DNA of 64,000 nt, from positions 62,001 through 126,000 of the forward strand of contig NW_024589891.1 of the NCBI RefSeq assembly GCF_018446385.1. Reading direction: 5' to 3'. This document shows positions 23,128-34,742 of the stretch, piece after piece. Position 1 is the stretch's first letter. The number at the start of each line of letters is the position of its first letter. This stretch comes from Zingiber officinale (Eukaryota; Streptophyta; Magnoliopsida; Zingiberales; Zingiberaceae). Under the pieces are notes generated by a model. That model had not been told where the DNA came from and did not search any database. It saw nothing but the letters and a program-made list of their open reading frames with translations. The translations under genes were made by a program, and so were the position numbers.

Positions 23128-25722
23128 TGTTAGAGTGTATACTAAAAGCCTAGCTTTTGGTATAAACATTTATCTAGAAATAAGAATCACATTGGTCAAA
23201 TGTCTACATTTATGATAAATGTAGTTGTTCAATTAATTTATATTGTAGATAACATGGTGTGTGGTGTCACACACAGAAGATCATGTTATTGGTTCCTTAT
23301 AAATTATAAACAGTAGCTCACGACCAAGATGGAAAGGAACAAACCATTGGAAGGTCGTAGTGTAATTAGGTATTAGTTTATCTTAACTATATAATTACAC
23401 TAGTACACTTAAAGTGTATTGAGTAGGACCATTTGAGGTCGTTTCTTTTATACTGACTTTATAAAGAAACAAAGACCTCGGTTATTATGGAAGTGTGTGC
23501 TCTTAATCCTGATATAATAACAAGCATATATATTTGATATTTATTTCTTTAATTTATCAATGGGTGAGATTTAGTTCGATGAATCAATAAGCTAGATATG
23601 GGAAATAGTATCACTTATAGTGTGTGTTGTTGATTATAGAAGGAAACTGTGTCCTAGAGATACTAGGTTGATAATCTCCTCAAGAGGAGCTCATAAGGAT
23701 TGTCATGTTAAACCCTGCAGGTGGACTTAGTCCGACATGATAATAAGGTTGAGTGGTACTACTCTTGGACTAAGATATTAATTAAATGAGTTGTCAGTAA
23801 CTCACTTAATTAGTGGACATTCGATATCTTAAACACAGGGAGACTAACATACTCATAATAAGAAGGAGCCCAAAAATGTAATTTGGGATTGGTGCGGTAG
23901 TTCAATAATAGTTCTCTAGTGGAATGAATTATTATTGATAAAATTAAGTTGTGTGTTCGGGGCGAACACGGGATGCTTAATTTTATCGGGAGACCAAAAC
24001 CAATTCCTCCTCTTGGTCCCTATCGTAGCCTCTTATTTATAGAATACTATACCCACCTATACCCACCTTCTATACCCACCTAAAGGGGGTTGGCCAAGCT
24101 AGCTTGGAAACAAGCTAGGGCCGACCTAGGTATAAATTGGGGTGGCCGGCCCTAGCTTGAACCCAAGCTAGTGGGGGCCGGCCAAATTAAATTAAAAAGA
24201 ATTTTTATTTTTATTTTTATTATGTGGAAGAAATAATTTATTAAAGAGAATTAAAATTAAAATATCTCTCATGTAAAAGATCTACAAAAGATTAAAGAAA
24301 GAGATTAGATCTCTTTCCTTATTTGTAGATTGGTGAGATATTTTGTTTTTTCTTTAAAATTATCCACATGTTGATAAAATTAAAATTATAGAAATTTCTT
24401 TTTATCAACCATGAAGAGATTTTAAAGAGAAATTTTAATTTTTAAAATTTCCGGAAACAAATTAGGAAGTTTTAATTTGTTGATTAAAACTTGTCTAATT
24501 TATTCCTTCATTGATGTGGCCGGCCATGATTAATTAATTAGGAAATTTTATTTAATTTTTCTTAATTAATTGTTGCCAAGGAAAATTAAGGAAATTTTAT
24601 TGTAATTAAATTTCCTAATTTGCCAAAGCTTAGGAATATAAAAGAGGGGGTTGTGGTGCCTTCATGGGTGATAACCTCTATTATTTTTCTCCTTTTTTTT
24701 TCCTTAGTATGGTGGCCGGCTCTTCCCTTTCTCTTCTCTCCTCTTGATGGCCGAAACCTATCTTTTTGGTGGAGCTTTTGTTGGTGGCCGGATCAAGGAA
24801 GGAGAAGAAGGAGAGAAAGCAAGTCTCGTCTCTAGCATCCCTTGGAGCATTGGTGGTGGCCGAAATTCTTCATGCTTGAAGAAAGTTATTTTGGCCGGCC
24901 ATCTTCTTCTTTTCTTCCTCTTTGTGGTGGCCGAAACTTATCTCTTGCTTGGAGCTCTTGTGGTGGTCTGATACTACTTGGAGAAGAAGAAGAAGAAGGA
25001 GAGGAAGCTAGCATCTCTTGGAGCTTGGTTGGTGTTTTGATTTTCTTCCTTGGTGAAGCTTCCTTGTTGTGGCCGAACCTAGCTAGGAGAAGAAGAAGGT
25101 GGTTGGTGGTTTCTCATCTCGGAAGATCGTTGCCCACACAACGTTCGAGGTTAGAAGAGGAATACGGTAGAAGATCAAGAGGTCTTTCTAGAAGGTATAA
25201 CTAGTAGTTTTTCCTTTTCCGCATCATACTAGTTATTTATGGAAATAATACCAAATACAAGAGGCTTACGTTCTAGTATTTCGAATATGTTTTTCGAAGT
25301 TGTGTTCTTTTGTTTTATTTTTTCCTTGTGATTTGATTGTTCTTTTCGGTTAACCTAAAGTTATTTTAGGAAATTAAATATTAGATTTCTATAAAAGGTT
25401 TTGTCTAGTCGGTGGTGGTTGCTCCCATATCTAAGAAGGCCATGTGCCTCGCCACGTCAGTACTGGGAACCAATTATGGAAATTAATATTTAATGGAATT
25501 AATAACTTAAGGCGATTTGGGTCGAACGTGTTAAGTTCCGCAGGAGACCCAAGTCAAAACCTAAAAGAACGAATAGATTAAGTTTTGGATCAAACGTGTT
25601 AAGTTCCGCAGGCGATCCAAAATTTAATTTAAAAGAACACATGGTAGCTAGGAAAAGGTTCAGACCTTTGTACAAAATTTTTGTACAGTGGAACCTCTAG
25701 GTTTTCCGAGTAGCAACCAACA
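23128..25722 (+). mobile_element. 2.6-kb solo LTR (Copia)
   Basis: Begins TGTTAGAGTGTATACTAAAAG and ends GTAGCAACCAACA, with a perfect 5-bp duplication tcaac at 23123-23127 and 25723-25727. No internal region is present, so it arose by recombination between two LTRs. Inside, acgtgttaagttccgcagg is repeated near 25.53 and 25.60 kb, and several ggccggcc words occur. A stretch near 25.40-25.50 kb (gaaggccatgtgcctcgccac) resembles one inside the Sirevirus element at about 54.8 kb. Open frames here are fortuitous. Confidence 0.85.
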
Positions 25723-26123
25723 TCAACGAGGAACGCGTCCTCACTGGATCTCTCCTCCAGTTACTTACCTTCACTTACCAACTACAGTTACTTGACTTGC
25801 CTCTGACCCACCAAGTCTTTCCGCCAGTTGTCAGGTCTGCTGACCCAACTGGACTTCGGCTGATTGTCAGGTCCCGTAGACCCAATCAGACTTCTCGCCA
25901 GATATCAAGCCCTACGGATCTATCTGGACTTCCCACCAGCTATCAGGCCAGCAAACCTAGCTAGATTTCAGCCTGCTGGCAGGTCCCTCAGATCAGTTAA
26001 CTCCTGCACACTTGGTAGAGTAGTTAGACAAACAACATATCTAACTTTAACCAATTTGTCATACATCAAAACTAAATTATTAGTGCAACCTGCACTAACA
26101 CTTACCCTTGCTAGTCATCTAGT

Positions 26124-26657
26124 TAGAGCCGTCAATTTGGGTTGGGCCCGTCGGGTTGGCCCGCCCCGCCAAACAATTTAAGCGAGTTGGGTTGGAATTT
26201 TATCAACCCAAGTCCGCCGTGGGTCGATCCGCCTAGGCCCGCGACCCGCGCGGGCTTGGGTTGGCCCGTGGGTTGAAAAATACATGTAAGCTAAGTTTTA
26301 GGCCAATTTATTATCGTTCTTTGTTATAATTTTGAAATAAAAATAGTACTTTTCATCCAACATAAGTACTCATTTGTGTTTATTTATATTTAAAATACAT
26401 GTTTATGTATACATTTAATTGTAGAAAACTTTTTTGAAGTACAATGTTGATGATATGAAATATTTTTAATTTTTTAAAAAATTTTTGATGGGCCCGCGGG
26501 TTGAACCGCCAAACCCACAACCCGCAACTCGCCTTAGAATGGGTTGGGTTGGAAATTTCCCAACCCACCAAGTTGGCGGGTTGGCCCGCCCCGCCAAATG
26601 GTTAGCTCGCCACGGGCCGACCCGCCCCGCCACGGGTTGACCCGTCTGACAGCTCTA
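26124..26657. mobile_element. Non-autonomous hAT element
   Basis: 534 bp, with ends TAGAGCCGTCAATTTGGG and (reverse complement of the right end) TAGAGCTGTCAGACGGGTCAA-like. A perfect 8-bp target duplication catctagt sits at 26116-26123 and 26658-26665. The subterminal regions are rich in gggttgg and gcccgcc words in both orientations. There is no transposase. It lies inside the reverse-strand LTR. Confidence 0.88.
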
Positions 26658-26879
26658 CATCTAGTCCTGACTAGGCTTTTCTTTTCTAAACATCAAGTCC
26701 TGTTTGAATTAAGCATTGGTCAAACTGATCAGACTAAGGTACATTATCAAACATCGAAACCCTAGAGGTTGATTGCACCAACGGACCGGATATTTGACTG
26801 GGAAAGTCTAACTCGAGGTTAGGCAAGGGAAAGTTCAACGAAATTGTTGGCAGAAGAAGAAAAACCAAGTGAGTCAAGA

Positions 26880-27250
26880 TTGACCAGACACTTGGTGTGG
26901 AAAGTCCTAGTGAGTGAAGTCAGACAATTAGAAAGTCCTGGTGAAGCCAGACAAATAGAAAGTCCTGGTGAGTGAAGTTAGAGAGTTAAAAGTCCTGGTG
27001 AGTGAAGTCAGAGAGTTCAAAGTCCTGGTGAGTGAAGTTAGGTAGTTGGAAAGTCCTGATGGGTAAAGCTAAGCAGATAGAAAGTTTTAGTGAATGAAGT
27101 TAGACAGTTAAAAAGTCTTAGTAAGTGAAGTTAGACAGTTATAAAGTCTTGGTGAGTGAAGCCAGGTAAATTAGAAGTCCTGATAAGTGAAGTCGGGCAA
27201 TTAGAAAGTCCCAGTGAGTAAAGCCGATCAGTGAGTACGTCCTGGTGAGT
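26880..27250 (+). repeat. Degenerate minisatellite in the old LTR
   Basis: Roughly ten worn copies of a unit of 28-33 bp with the core agtcctggtgagtgaag. The same unit recurs as about five cleaner copies at about 27805-27950 in the nested LTR (gaagccaggcagattg extension). The repeats lie end to end without unique spacers, unlike CRISPR. Confidence 0.75.
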
Positions 27251-27604
27251 GGAAAATCCAGGTGGGTCAAAGGTTTGACTGAACATCTAGTGAGTGGAAG
27301 TTCAAGTGAGTCATGGAGGATCAGACACTTAGCAGGAGATGATAAGTCCAAGTGGGTCAAGGTTGACTAGACACTTATCATAAGAAAAAAAGTCTAAGTG
27401 GGTCAAAGGATTGACCAGACACTTGATGGAGAAATCCTAGCAGGTCATGGTTGACCGGATGCTAGGTAATGAGGAGTCTCAATAGGTTACGGTTGATCGA
27501 ATGTTAGCAAGGAATTCTAGGACTCGAGTTAAGAAGCTAGGGTTGTCAAATCAATTAGGACAATCAATTTGGCATAGCTTAAGCGATCATGATGATCGCT
27601 TAAG

Positions 27605-29084
27605 TGTTGGTGTAATATTCCCCAGGTCAAGGTTGACCAAGTTGACTAAGCTTGGACTGAGTCAAGCTTGAGTCTTGATGTTTGAGTTTTGATATTTGAC
27701 AATACATGTAAACAACACATGGAGATTGCAGGTGCAATTGTTCATGTGGGAAGATTGTGAAGAAGAGTCAAGTAGGTCAAGGTTGACTGGATACTTGACT
27801 GGAAAGTCCTGGTGAGTGAAGCCAGGCAGATTGGAAGTCCTGGTGAGTGAAGCCAGGCAGATTGAAAGTCCTGGTGAGTGAAGCCAGGCAGATTGGAAGT
27901 CCTGGTCAGTGAAGCCAGGCAGATTGAAAGTCCTGGTGAGTGAAGCCAAACAATTAAGAAAAGTCCAAGTAGGTCAAAGTTTTGACCGGATACTTAGCAC
28001 AAGGAAATCCAGGTGGATCAAGGTTGATCGGACACAACTGGTGGTGAAAGTCCAAGTAGGTAAAAGGGATTGACCGGATACTTGGCACGAAGAAAAGTCC
28101 AAGTGGGTCAAAGGGATTGACTGGACACTTGGTGAGCGAGTTCTAGCAGGTCAAGGGTGACCGGATGCTAGGCATGATGTACCAACAGGTCATAGGTGAC
28201 CGGATGTTAGTTTAGGGGGCTTTGGACTTGATTTTGGGCAAAATCAAGGAGCTGGATCAATCAGCCGATCGATTGGCTCATGTCCAATCTATCGGCCGAT
28301 CGATTGGGTGAGTCCCCGCGACAAGCTTCCTCCCAATCGATCGGTGGATCAATTGGGAGAGGCTCGCAATCACACAGAACAACGCTGGATCGATCAGCCG
28401 ATCGATCCAGAGCTCCCAATCGATCGGGCGATCGATTGGGAGGTGTGATTCAGCGCAATAAGCCCTGGATCGATCGGTGAATCGATCCAGGCATTTCCCG
28501 AGAGCACAGAGGTGCTCTGGATCGATTGCCCGATCGATCCAAAGCCTCCCCAATCGATTGGGAGCAATCCAATCGATTGGGATCCGACCGTTGGCGTCGA
28601 TTAAAGCCGTTGTCGAGCTCCTTCTTTATAGAGCTCGCACTGTTCATCTCAGATCCTTTCAGCGCTTCCATAGCATCTCCAAAAAGTTCTCACCGCCAGT
28701 TCTTGAAGGATCTTGGAGGCACGTCCAAGTCAAGAGGCGAAGAAGAAAGCTAGGGTTAGGATTTTTCTTGTGCAAACTTGTAAGATTTTGCTTGTATTTT
28801 GTTCCCTTTCCCTTTCTTCTTGTAGTGTGAACTTGTAGGGCTTCTCCGCCTTTGGTAGTTACCATAAAGGAGTGTTTTTATTAGTGGAAGGTGTGTGAGT
28901 GTGTGGATCCTTGGATTAGTCACCTCTTCTTAAGGTGGATACCAAGTAAATCCTTAGTGTTAGCGTTGTATTTGTTTTCTTTGTATTTTCCGCTGCATAT
29001 CCTTGAAGCAACAAGCAACGAAGAGCACAATGAGCGCACCGAGCTATTCACCTCCCCCCCTCTAGCTACATTTTGGTCCTAACA
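27605..29084 (+). mobile_element. 1.48-kb solo LTR, Sirevirus-like Copia
   Basis: Begins TGTTGGTGTAATATTCC and ends CCCCCCTCTAGC...GGTCCTAACA. The perfect 5-bp target duplication ttaag sits at 27600-27604 and 29085-29089. Layout: agtcctggtgagtgaag array (about 27805-27950), then an array of GATC-rich palindromes (28262-28580), a probable core promoter near ctttatagagctcgc (about 28622), then a transcript-end-like stretch. Polypyrimidine before the end is typical of Sirevirus LTRs as I know them. It has no internal region. Confidence 0.85.
28262..28580. repeat. Array of GATC-rich palindromes in the solo LTR
   Basis: Repeated words such as ccaatcgatcg, gatcgattggg and ctggatcgatc form near-perfect inverted repeats (for example cgatcggccgatcg types) about 20-25 bp long, spaced 40-60 bp. 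The open frames on both strands here arise from the repeat symmetry and are not genes. Confidence 0.8.
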
Positions 29085-29874
29085 TTAAGAACCTTTCTGT
29101 GAAAAAATAGAAAGATTATTGGTAAGCGATTAAGCAAGGTTGCTTAATCCCTTACAGACCTTTAGCGATCGAACAAAGAGGACTGTAATCGATAGGATAA
29201 TTGATTATGGTATGCCTAAGTAATTAAGGCAATCGCTTAAGCTTGGTAAACGATTAGGTTGATCACTTAAGAGTTGTTCTTCGTGAAGCACAGTGAGTTA
29301 CTGAATTGAACTGACTAATCAATACAACATGGCTTAAGCAATTGGGGTAATTTCTTAAGGCTCAAAACTAGTCGTTTTATATAGGTTGCTGACATGGTAA
29401 TTGCTTAAGCATCTCCTTAATTAATTAAGGCGTCTGAAGAAGCCCTAGAAAAAGGTTTTTCATAATCGTTGCGCGTAGACCTCTCAGGACCATTTTCTCC
29501 TTCATTATTACTAGTTCTTAATGTTTCTTGGAGACAAGTGTTGTTGCACTTCCAAGGTTTAAGAGGTGATTATAAGCTACAAGAGAATAAACAATAAGGG
29601 GTTTTCATTTGTATTTGTGTATTTACTTCTTGTTTTGAGTTGTACTCTTATATGAGCTTGTATAAAATTTCTCCACTTTCGGATTATACTTTCATTGTGA
29701 AAAGTATGTTTGCATGTGGATCCTTACATTAGTCACTTTGTTGAGATGGATATCAAATAAATCCTTTGTTTTAGTATTGATAAAATATTCGCTTCGATTT
29801 TTTACTGTAAAATCATCATTGATTGATGAAATGAGTGAACTATTTATCCTCTCATCTACTTCTGGCGTGCAATA

Positions 29875-30685
29875 GAAAGTATATAAATAAGTAATATAAA
29901 AGAGTGACTACATGGAAAAAAAGTATACTGTAGAGAGGAAAAAAGGAAAAAAAAGTTAAATTTGAAGGAAGGATAGAACCAGACAAACACATAATTGAAT
30001 AAATTTGTGCACTTTGATAAATATTAAAATAGTATACTTATCAATTCAAAAATTTACATATACCCTTGGTAAATTACTGCATAAATATAATTTGAAAATT
30101 TCAAATTACTTGACAATTGTCGTTTATGCAACCAATTGATTTGCTATTTAACCCATTGAATTGGCTGTCCCCCAATTTTAGTACGGATTATGTCAACGCT
30201 ACGTAGGTTTGCCTCTCGTACATTTCTTAGGAAAATCTAATTGTGGACCTGCGACAGCAAGGAATTCTCATTCCCTAAAATGGGCAAGAAGGGCCATTCT
30301 CGTACTTTCGCTCCTGTTGTTGACCTGACGTGGACCGGGAATCCAAATTTAGATTTCACCCGACAAGATCTCCTAGCTGCCCAGGTCATCAATATGGGCG
30401 TGCGGTCGTATCAATCGCCGGCATTTGAACTCCAACCGCATAATTTCCCTCCTCCTGCATTGGAACATCCACCTTCAAAATCCAAGCTTTTGCCGATCTC
30501 ACAGCTCGCAAAAAAGGTTGCCGTTTGTCGCCTCTCATGGCTTCTCTGGCTTGCCGCGTAACAAACTAGTCCTTGAATAGGATCGATCGCCGAAGCTTTT
30601 CTTCCCATAAAGTTGCAATCTTTGAACTCCGAATCATCCAATCCCCCCGAACCGATCTCCAAAATCCCAACTTTTTTTCTCCACG
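29875..30685. other. Upstream region of the TBC gene
   Basis: AT-rich to about 30.18 kb, then mixed sequence leading into the leader of the next gene. A short open frame at 30241-30561 has no family features and I do not treat it as a gene. No clear TATA box was assigned. Confidence 0.5.
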
Positions 30686-32574
30686 ATGAACAAGTCCTTT
30701 CAATCTCCAGGTAAATTCGAGCAGAGTCTTGCTGTTCCCGCCGCAAAAATGTGATCTTTCGTCCGATTTCGCAGGCATTCGCTACTCGACGCAGCCTGGG
30801 AAACCCTACTGGATAACCTCGATCGCTCACGCTCACGGCGACGCCATCTCGATCACCTCCTCGATCCCCAAGGCCAGCTTCCCGGTGAAGTTCGAGGACC
30901 TGTACGGCTTCACGGCGGAGGGCAACATCGACGACGCCAACGTGCTGAACGAGGTGAGGGAGAGGGTGCGGCGGCAGGACCGGATCTGGTGGGAGCTGGA
31001 GGCGAGCAAAGGGGTGAACTGGTACCTGTTCCAGCCCCAGATCTCGTGGAGCGCCGACGGCATTAGGGTTTCTTCGCTGGGGCTCTCCAAGCTCGCCAAC
31101 GCCATCACCCTGAACAGGCTCATCAGGAAGGGGATACCGCCAGGGCTGCGTCCCAACTTGTGGCTTTGGGTCTCCGGCGCCGCCAAGAAGCGCTCCACCG
31201 TGCCGGAGAGCTACTACGATGACCTGATCAGGGCGACGCAGGGGAAGGTCACACCGGCCACACGACAAATCGATCACGTACAAAATCGATCTTAAATAGT
31301 TGGAAAGATCAGTGGCATTTCATATTCTAGTTCATGATCATTGCTTTGGAATGTATGCAGGATCTTCCAAGAACATTTCCTAATCATCCATGGCTGGACA
31401 GCCTCGAAGGTCAGGCATCTCTTCGCCGGGTTCTTGTCGGGTACTCTTTCAGAGATTCGGATGTTGGTTATTGCCAGGTAGATGAGATCTAGTTATTCCA
31501 ATGCTTTGTGTACAATTTCTCATGGATCTTTGGTAACTTTGAATGACTGTCCAGGGTCTGAATTATGTGGCTGCCCTGCTGCTTCTAGTGATGAACACTG
31601 AGGAGGATGCCTTTTGGATGCTCGCTGTCCTCCTCGAAAATGTCCTTGTTCGCGACTGCTACACCGGCAACCTTTCGGGCTGCCATGTCGAGCAACGGGT
31701 TTTCAGAGATCTTCTAGCAAAGAAATGCCCTAGGTTATTGTTTTCTTCAACCTTTTCGTCGCCAATTTGAATTGCATGTTACTTATTTTCCTTTTTAGGA
31801 ACTTTTACAGGAGTTGAGTTTGCTTAAACTTTCAGGATTTCTGTTCATTTGAATGCTATCGGGTTCGATGTCTCGCTTGTGGCCACTGAGTGGTTCCTAT
31901 GCCTCTTCGCGAAGAGATTACCTTCGGAGGTAAAGTAAATTTCGAGCAAACATTCTATCACACAATTTCAGATCGATATCCACAATTCGTAATCGTAAAT
32001 CGTAAATCTATGGCCATTAGGCCAACCTCTAGTGTTCAAATTGTTAGATCTTTTGGTGTATCTGAACTTTACAAGTTTTTTTAGACGACTTTGCGGGTAT
32101 GGGATGTTCTATTCAAGGAGGGTGCCAAGGTTCTTTTCCATGTCGCATTGGCTATCTTTAAGGTACACCACTACACCATACTTTCGATAGAAGAAACATT
32201 GCAAAAGAGCATGGCTATGCGATAACCATGGGCTTGTTTATGACCATTTTCGATGTGGTTGCAGATGAACGAAGAAGAAATATTAAATGCAAACCAAATC
32301 GGAGAAGTCATTCATATTCTGCAAAGAACCATCCATCATTTGTATGACCCTGACGAATTGCTTAGGGTAAGAAGTCATTAGTATAAGATTCGTTTATATC
32401 GATAGATGAAGCACTTGCTGATTCTTTTCGTTTCGCCTATAGGTTGCTTTCGACAAAATTGGTTCTATGACTACTAACACAATCACAAAGGAAAGGAAGA
32501 AACAAGAGCCGGCGGTCATGGCTGAGCTTCACCAAAGGCTGCGGCGACTCAATATGTTGAAGACAAATCAATAG
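30686..32574 (+). CDS. TBC-domain Rab GTPase-activating protein
   Basis: Speeds GTP hydrolysis by Rab GTPases in membrane traffic. Exons: 30686-30710, 30775-31277, 31361-31477, 31555-31733, 31836-31929, 32085-32162, 32265-32366, 32443-32574, giving 409 aa with every phase fitting. The TBC domain (about residues 130-365) shows IRKGIPPGLRPNLWLWVSGA, the arginine finger IDHDLPR (Arg180) and the glutamine finger GYCQG (Gln215), so it should be active. EWFLCLF and RVWDVLF mark later helices. The N-terminus is short and has no signal or membrane segment. The closest recalled relatives are plant homologues of GRTP1/TBC1D2, such as Arabidopsis PAM1. Exon 2 is strongly GC-rich and later exons are not, which is a monocot-like gradient. 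The tiny 25-nt first coding exon rests on a good donor and correct phase. Confidence 0.95.
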
Positions 32575-33268
32575 TTACCTATTTTTTTTGCAAATGTGGA
32601 GATGGTACAACAAAGATCTATCCCAATTTGCAAAGACCAAAAGAGTTCATAAGCCATAGATTTTGTGATTTGGGATTTGGACAATTTCCTTCCCTTTAGC
32701 TTTTACCTTGTAGTAGATGATGATGTAAAAAGTTCTTTCCATTGTGAATGAAAGAAAATTAACTTCTCATTTAAGTTGGTGTGTTATGAGAGATCAAAGT
32801 TTCAATATGTGAAAACTTTGGCCTTAAAAATCTTAGGGTAGCAAAAAGATATTTAATAAATTAGAATTGAAGAAATAAGAGTAAAAAAAAAATCAAAATA
32901 GTCCCCTATCTAATTTTTATTTCAAAAATATCCTTATTTCAATATTATTATATAGCAGTTTTAGCTAACACTGTTACAATATAAGATAAAATTGCTTTTG
33001 CTTGATTAAAATTGTTACACATAAAATACCTCATGTAGGAGGGTCCGAACTATGAGATATCCTAATTTTTTGATTTGAATTGAATAATATGACTTTTAAT
33101 ATATTAAATTGAAATTCATTTAGAGATTTATAATGGTTGTCGGATATGCCACATAACGACTCAATCTTAGGTTAAAAATATATCATTTAAAGTTTTTTTT
33201 TTTTTGAAGATTTGGAATAATTTTTATCATTATTTTAGGGTATTTTTATCTTTTTACATTCTTTTTGC
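32575..33268. other. 3' region of TBC gene and a dispersed AT-rich repeat
   Basis: After the 3' untranslated part comes a stretch (about 32840-32960) with aaaaagatatttaa...atcaaaatagtccc(c)ttat. A related copy lies at about 41148-41260. It looks like a small non-coding MITE family whose ends I could not fix. Confidence 0.5.
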
Positions 33269-33677
33269 ATTGTTAGAGCATCCATATTAGTTACCCTATC
33301 TAAGAATTTTACCCTAAATTTTAGATAGAGTAGCTAAAAAGTCTTTGCATCAGCTACCTTATTTATTCCTTAAATTTAGATTTGATGAATAGTGATTATC
33401 TAAATTTAGGAAATCAAATCTCTACCCTAAATATATAATAATATTTCTTTTCAATCTCTCATCTTTCACTAATTCTCTTTCCTTCTACTCATTCTTTAAA
33501 TATAATAATAAAAAATAGAAGAAAGAGAAGAAAATAATAAGAAATTAAAGATAATGAAAATTTTAGGATAGTTGATATAATGTATAGTGAAAAATGGTTA
33601 TCTAAATTTAATAAAGTGAGTTGTTTACCTTAAATTTTAGATATAGTGATAAGGAAACTGATGTGGATATTAGAATT
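33269..33677. mobile_element. MITE with GAGCATCC-type ends
   Basis: Left end agagcatccatattagttac and right end gaaactgatgtggatatta are inverted and imperfect, with internal taaattttagataga words in both directions. The form resembles the widespread plant MITEs with gagcatc...gatgctc ends. A 3-bp duplication (PIF/Harbinger) is possible but not clear. Confidence 0.6.
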
Positions 33678-33895
33678 TTATTGATGTTATGATATAACCT
33701 TTTATTTTGAATCGATTTTATTAAGTTAAACTTGGAGACGGTATTTTTGTGTGTTGATGATTTTTTTTATCTTCTTTGAAATTCCCCACTAAAAATAAGC
33801 CTCCGGATTAATCGCAATTATGTCTTGTGTCAATTCTATTATATCAAAAGATTTTTTTTAGATTTGTCAAAATTACTCTCTCTCTATATATATAG

Positions 33896-34742
33896 TGATG
33901 TGGTGATAAAAGGGGCATACCAAGGATGAGTCAGAGGTAGATGTGGAGGTCAAAGTCAAGATGGTCAACCTTAGGAAATTGAAGGGCTTACCAAAGTTGG
34001 CCGAGTGGATGCCAACTGCCGATCGGGCTTGAAGGGTTCGATTGGCTCGACCACTCATTTGAGTAGATCACTCATTCCGGCCGGAATCACTACAGAAAGA
34101 ACATCAGATGCTCACAACTGTGACCAAGTGAATGCTAGTCCGATCGGATAGGTCCGATCGGGCAAGAAACAACCTATTGAGTCGAGAGACTACGGAGAAG
34201 AACTGCCTTAAGCGACCTGGATGGGAATCCTGGCTGAGCGGCTCACCCGCTCCGTCAAACAGTGGGACCCCTTCCATATCTCGTTATATCCTTCTGGGAG
34301 GTAGTGCCGCTGACAACAGGGCATGATCAATAGACAAATCGTACGATAAAAGTTTCTACTGTCATGTCAGAGATTTGCACGTCCTATTAAGGAATGATAT
34401 CAAAGACACTTTCCTGACATGTCTTTTCATAGGATAGTTGGGGAAATGTGCACATGCCTTGAGAAGTGTGCACGTCTGCTACTGGAGCACTATATAAAGG
34501 AGGTCCGTGTACCGGTGGAGGTATGTGTTATTGGTGCTTGAACTCTCGTTGCTACTACATTCTTTCACTGTTTTTCTACTATTCCAGTGATTGACTTGAG
34601 CGTCGGAGGGCCAACGCCGAGAACCCCTTCCCTGACCCGACACTGAAGTTTTTTGTGTTGTAGAGCGGAGCAGAATCTTCACACGATCAATCGAGGAGCC
34701 ACATCCCCAGCCAACTGTCTTTGCCATTTTCGGACACAAACA
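33896..34742 (+). repeat. 5' LTR of the Tat-type element
   Basis: 847 bp. It contains cactatataaaggagg (TATA-like, about 34487) and tgacttgagcgtcggaggg further down, a phrase found in many plant Gypsy LTRs. The region after it has no clear primer-binding site. Confidence 0.82.

Larger units (their letters stand above)
22300..26783 (-). mobile_element. Reverse-strand solo LTR (Copia/Sirevirus-like) with nested elements
   Basis: Net length is about 1.34 kb after removing the solo LTR and hAT it contains. On the minus strand it begins GTTGGTGCAATCAACC (first base worn) and ends in a CCTCCCCTCTCTC...GATCCAACA stretch, as in other LTRs here. The perfect 5-bp duplication gaccg sits at 22295-22299 and 26784-26788. 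Its gtgaggacgcgttcctc...gagggaactgtagg block, cut by the inner LTR, matches the Sirevirus LTRs at 52.1 and 60.2 kb. It also holds a tandem duplication (22494-22849) and a worn array of about 45 bp (25.8-26.0 kb). It has no coding parts. Confidence 0.75.
22117..29874 (+). mobile_element. Old Sirevirus-like Copia LTR hosting nested insertions
   Basis: Its own sequence is split into 22117-22299, 26784-27604 and 29085 to about 29874, roughly 1.8 kb in all. The start (TATTAGTACAATTTTC, a worn TGTTGGTGTAATATTCC) and the following gaccaagttgattaag...gtaggtcaaggttgacc match the start of the LTR at 27605. The text runs on smoothly across the 22300-26783 insertion. A tandem array, a TATA-like box and a T/C-rich end follow the same plan. 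No target duplication is visible, so the right end is approximate. It is a broken fossil, the oldest layer of the nest. Confidence 0.6.

Noticed and set aside
24620-25204. Open frames inside the 2.6-kb solo LTR
   Set aside because: LTR sequence bounded by a 5-bp duplication; the products are low-complexity and match no family.
26880-27950. Regular 30-bp repeats that might suggest CRISPR or a satellite
   Set aside because: They belong to the direct-repeat array of Sirevirus-like LTRs, as the matching position in several LTRs shows.
28278-28671. Overlapping open frames on both strands
   Set aside because: They arise from GATC-rich palindromes inside a solo LTR.
30411-31283. Long minus-strand open frame (290 codons) over the TBC gene
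   Set aside because: It lies opposite the GC-rich second exon of the TBC gene, which has conserved motifs and good splice sites. It has no domain of its own.
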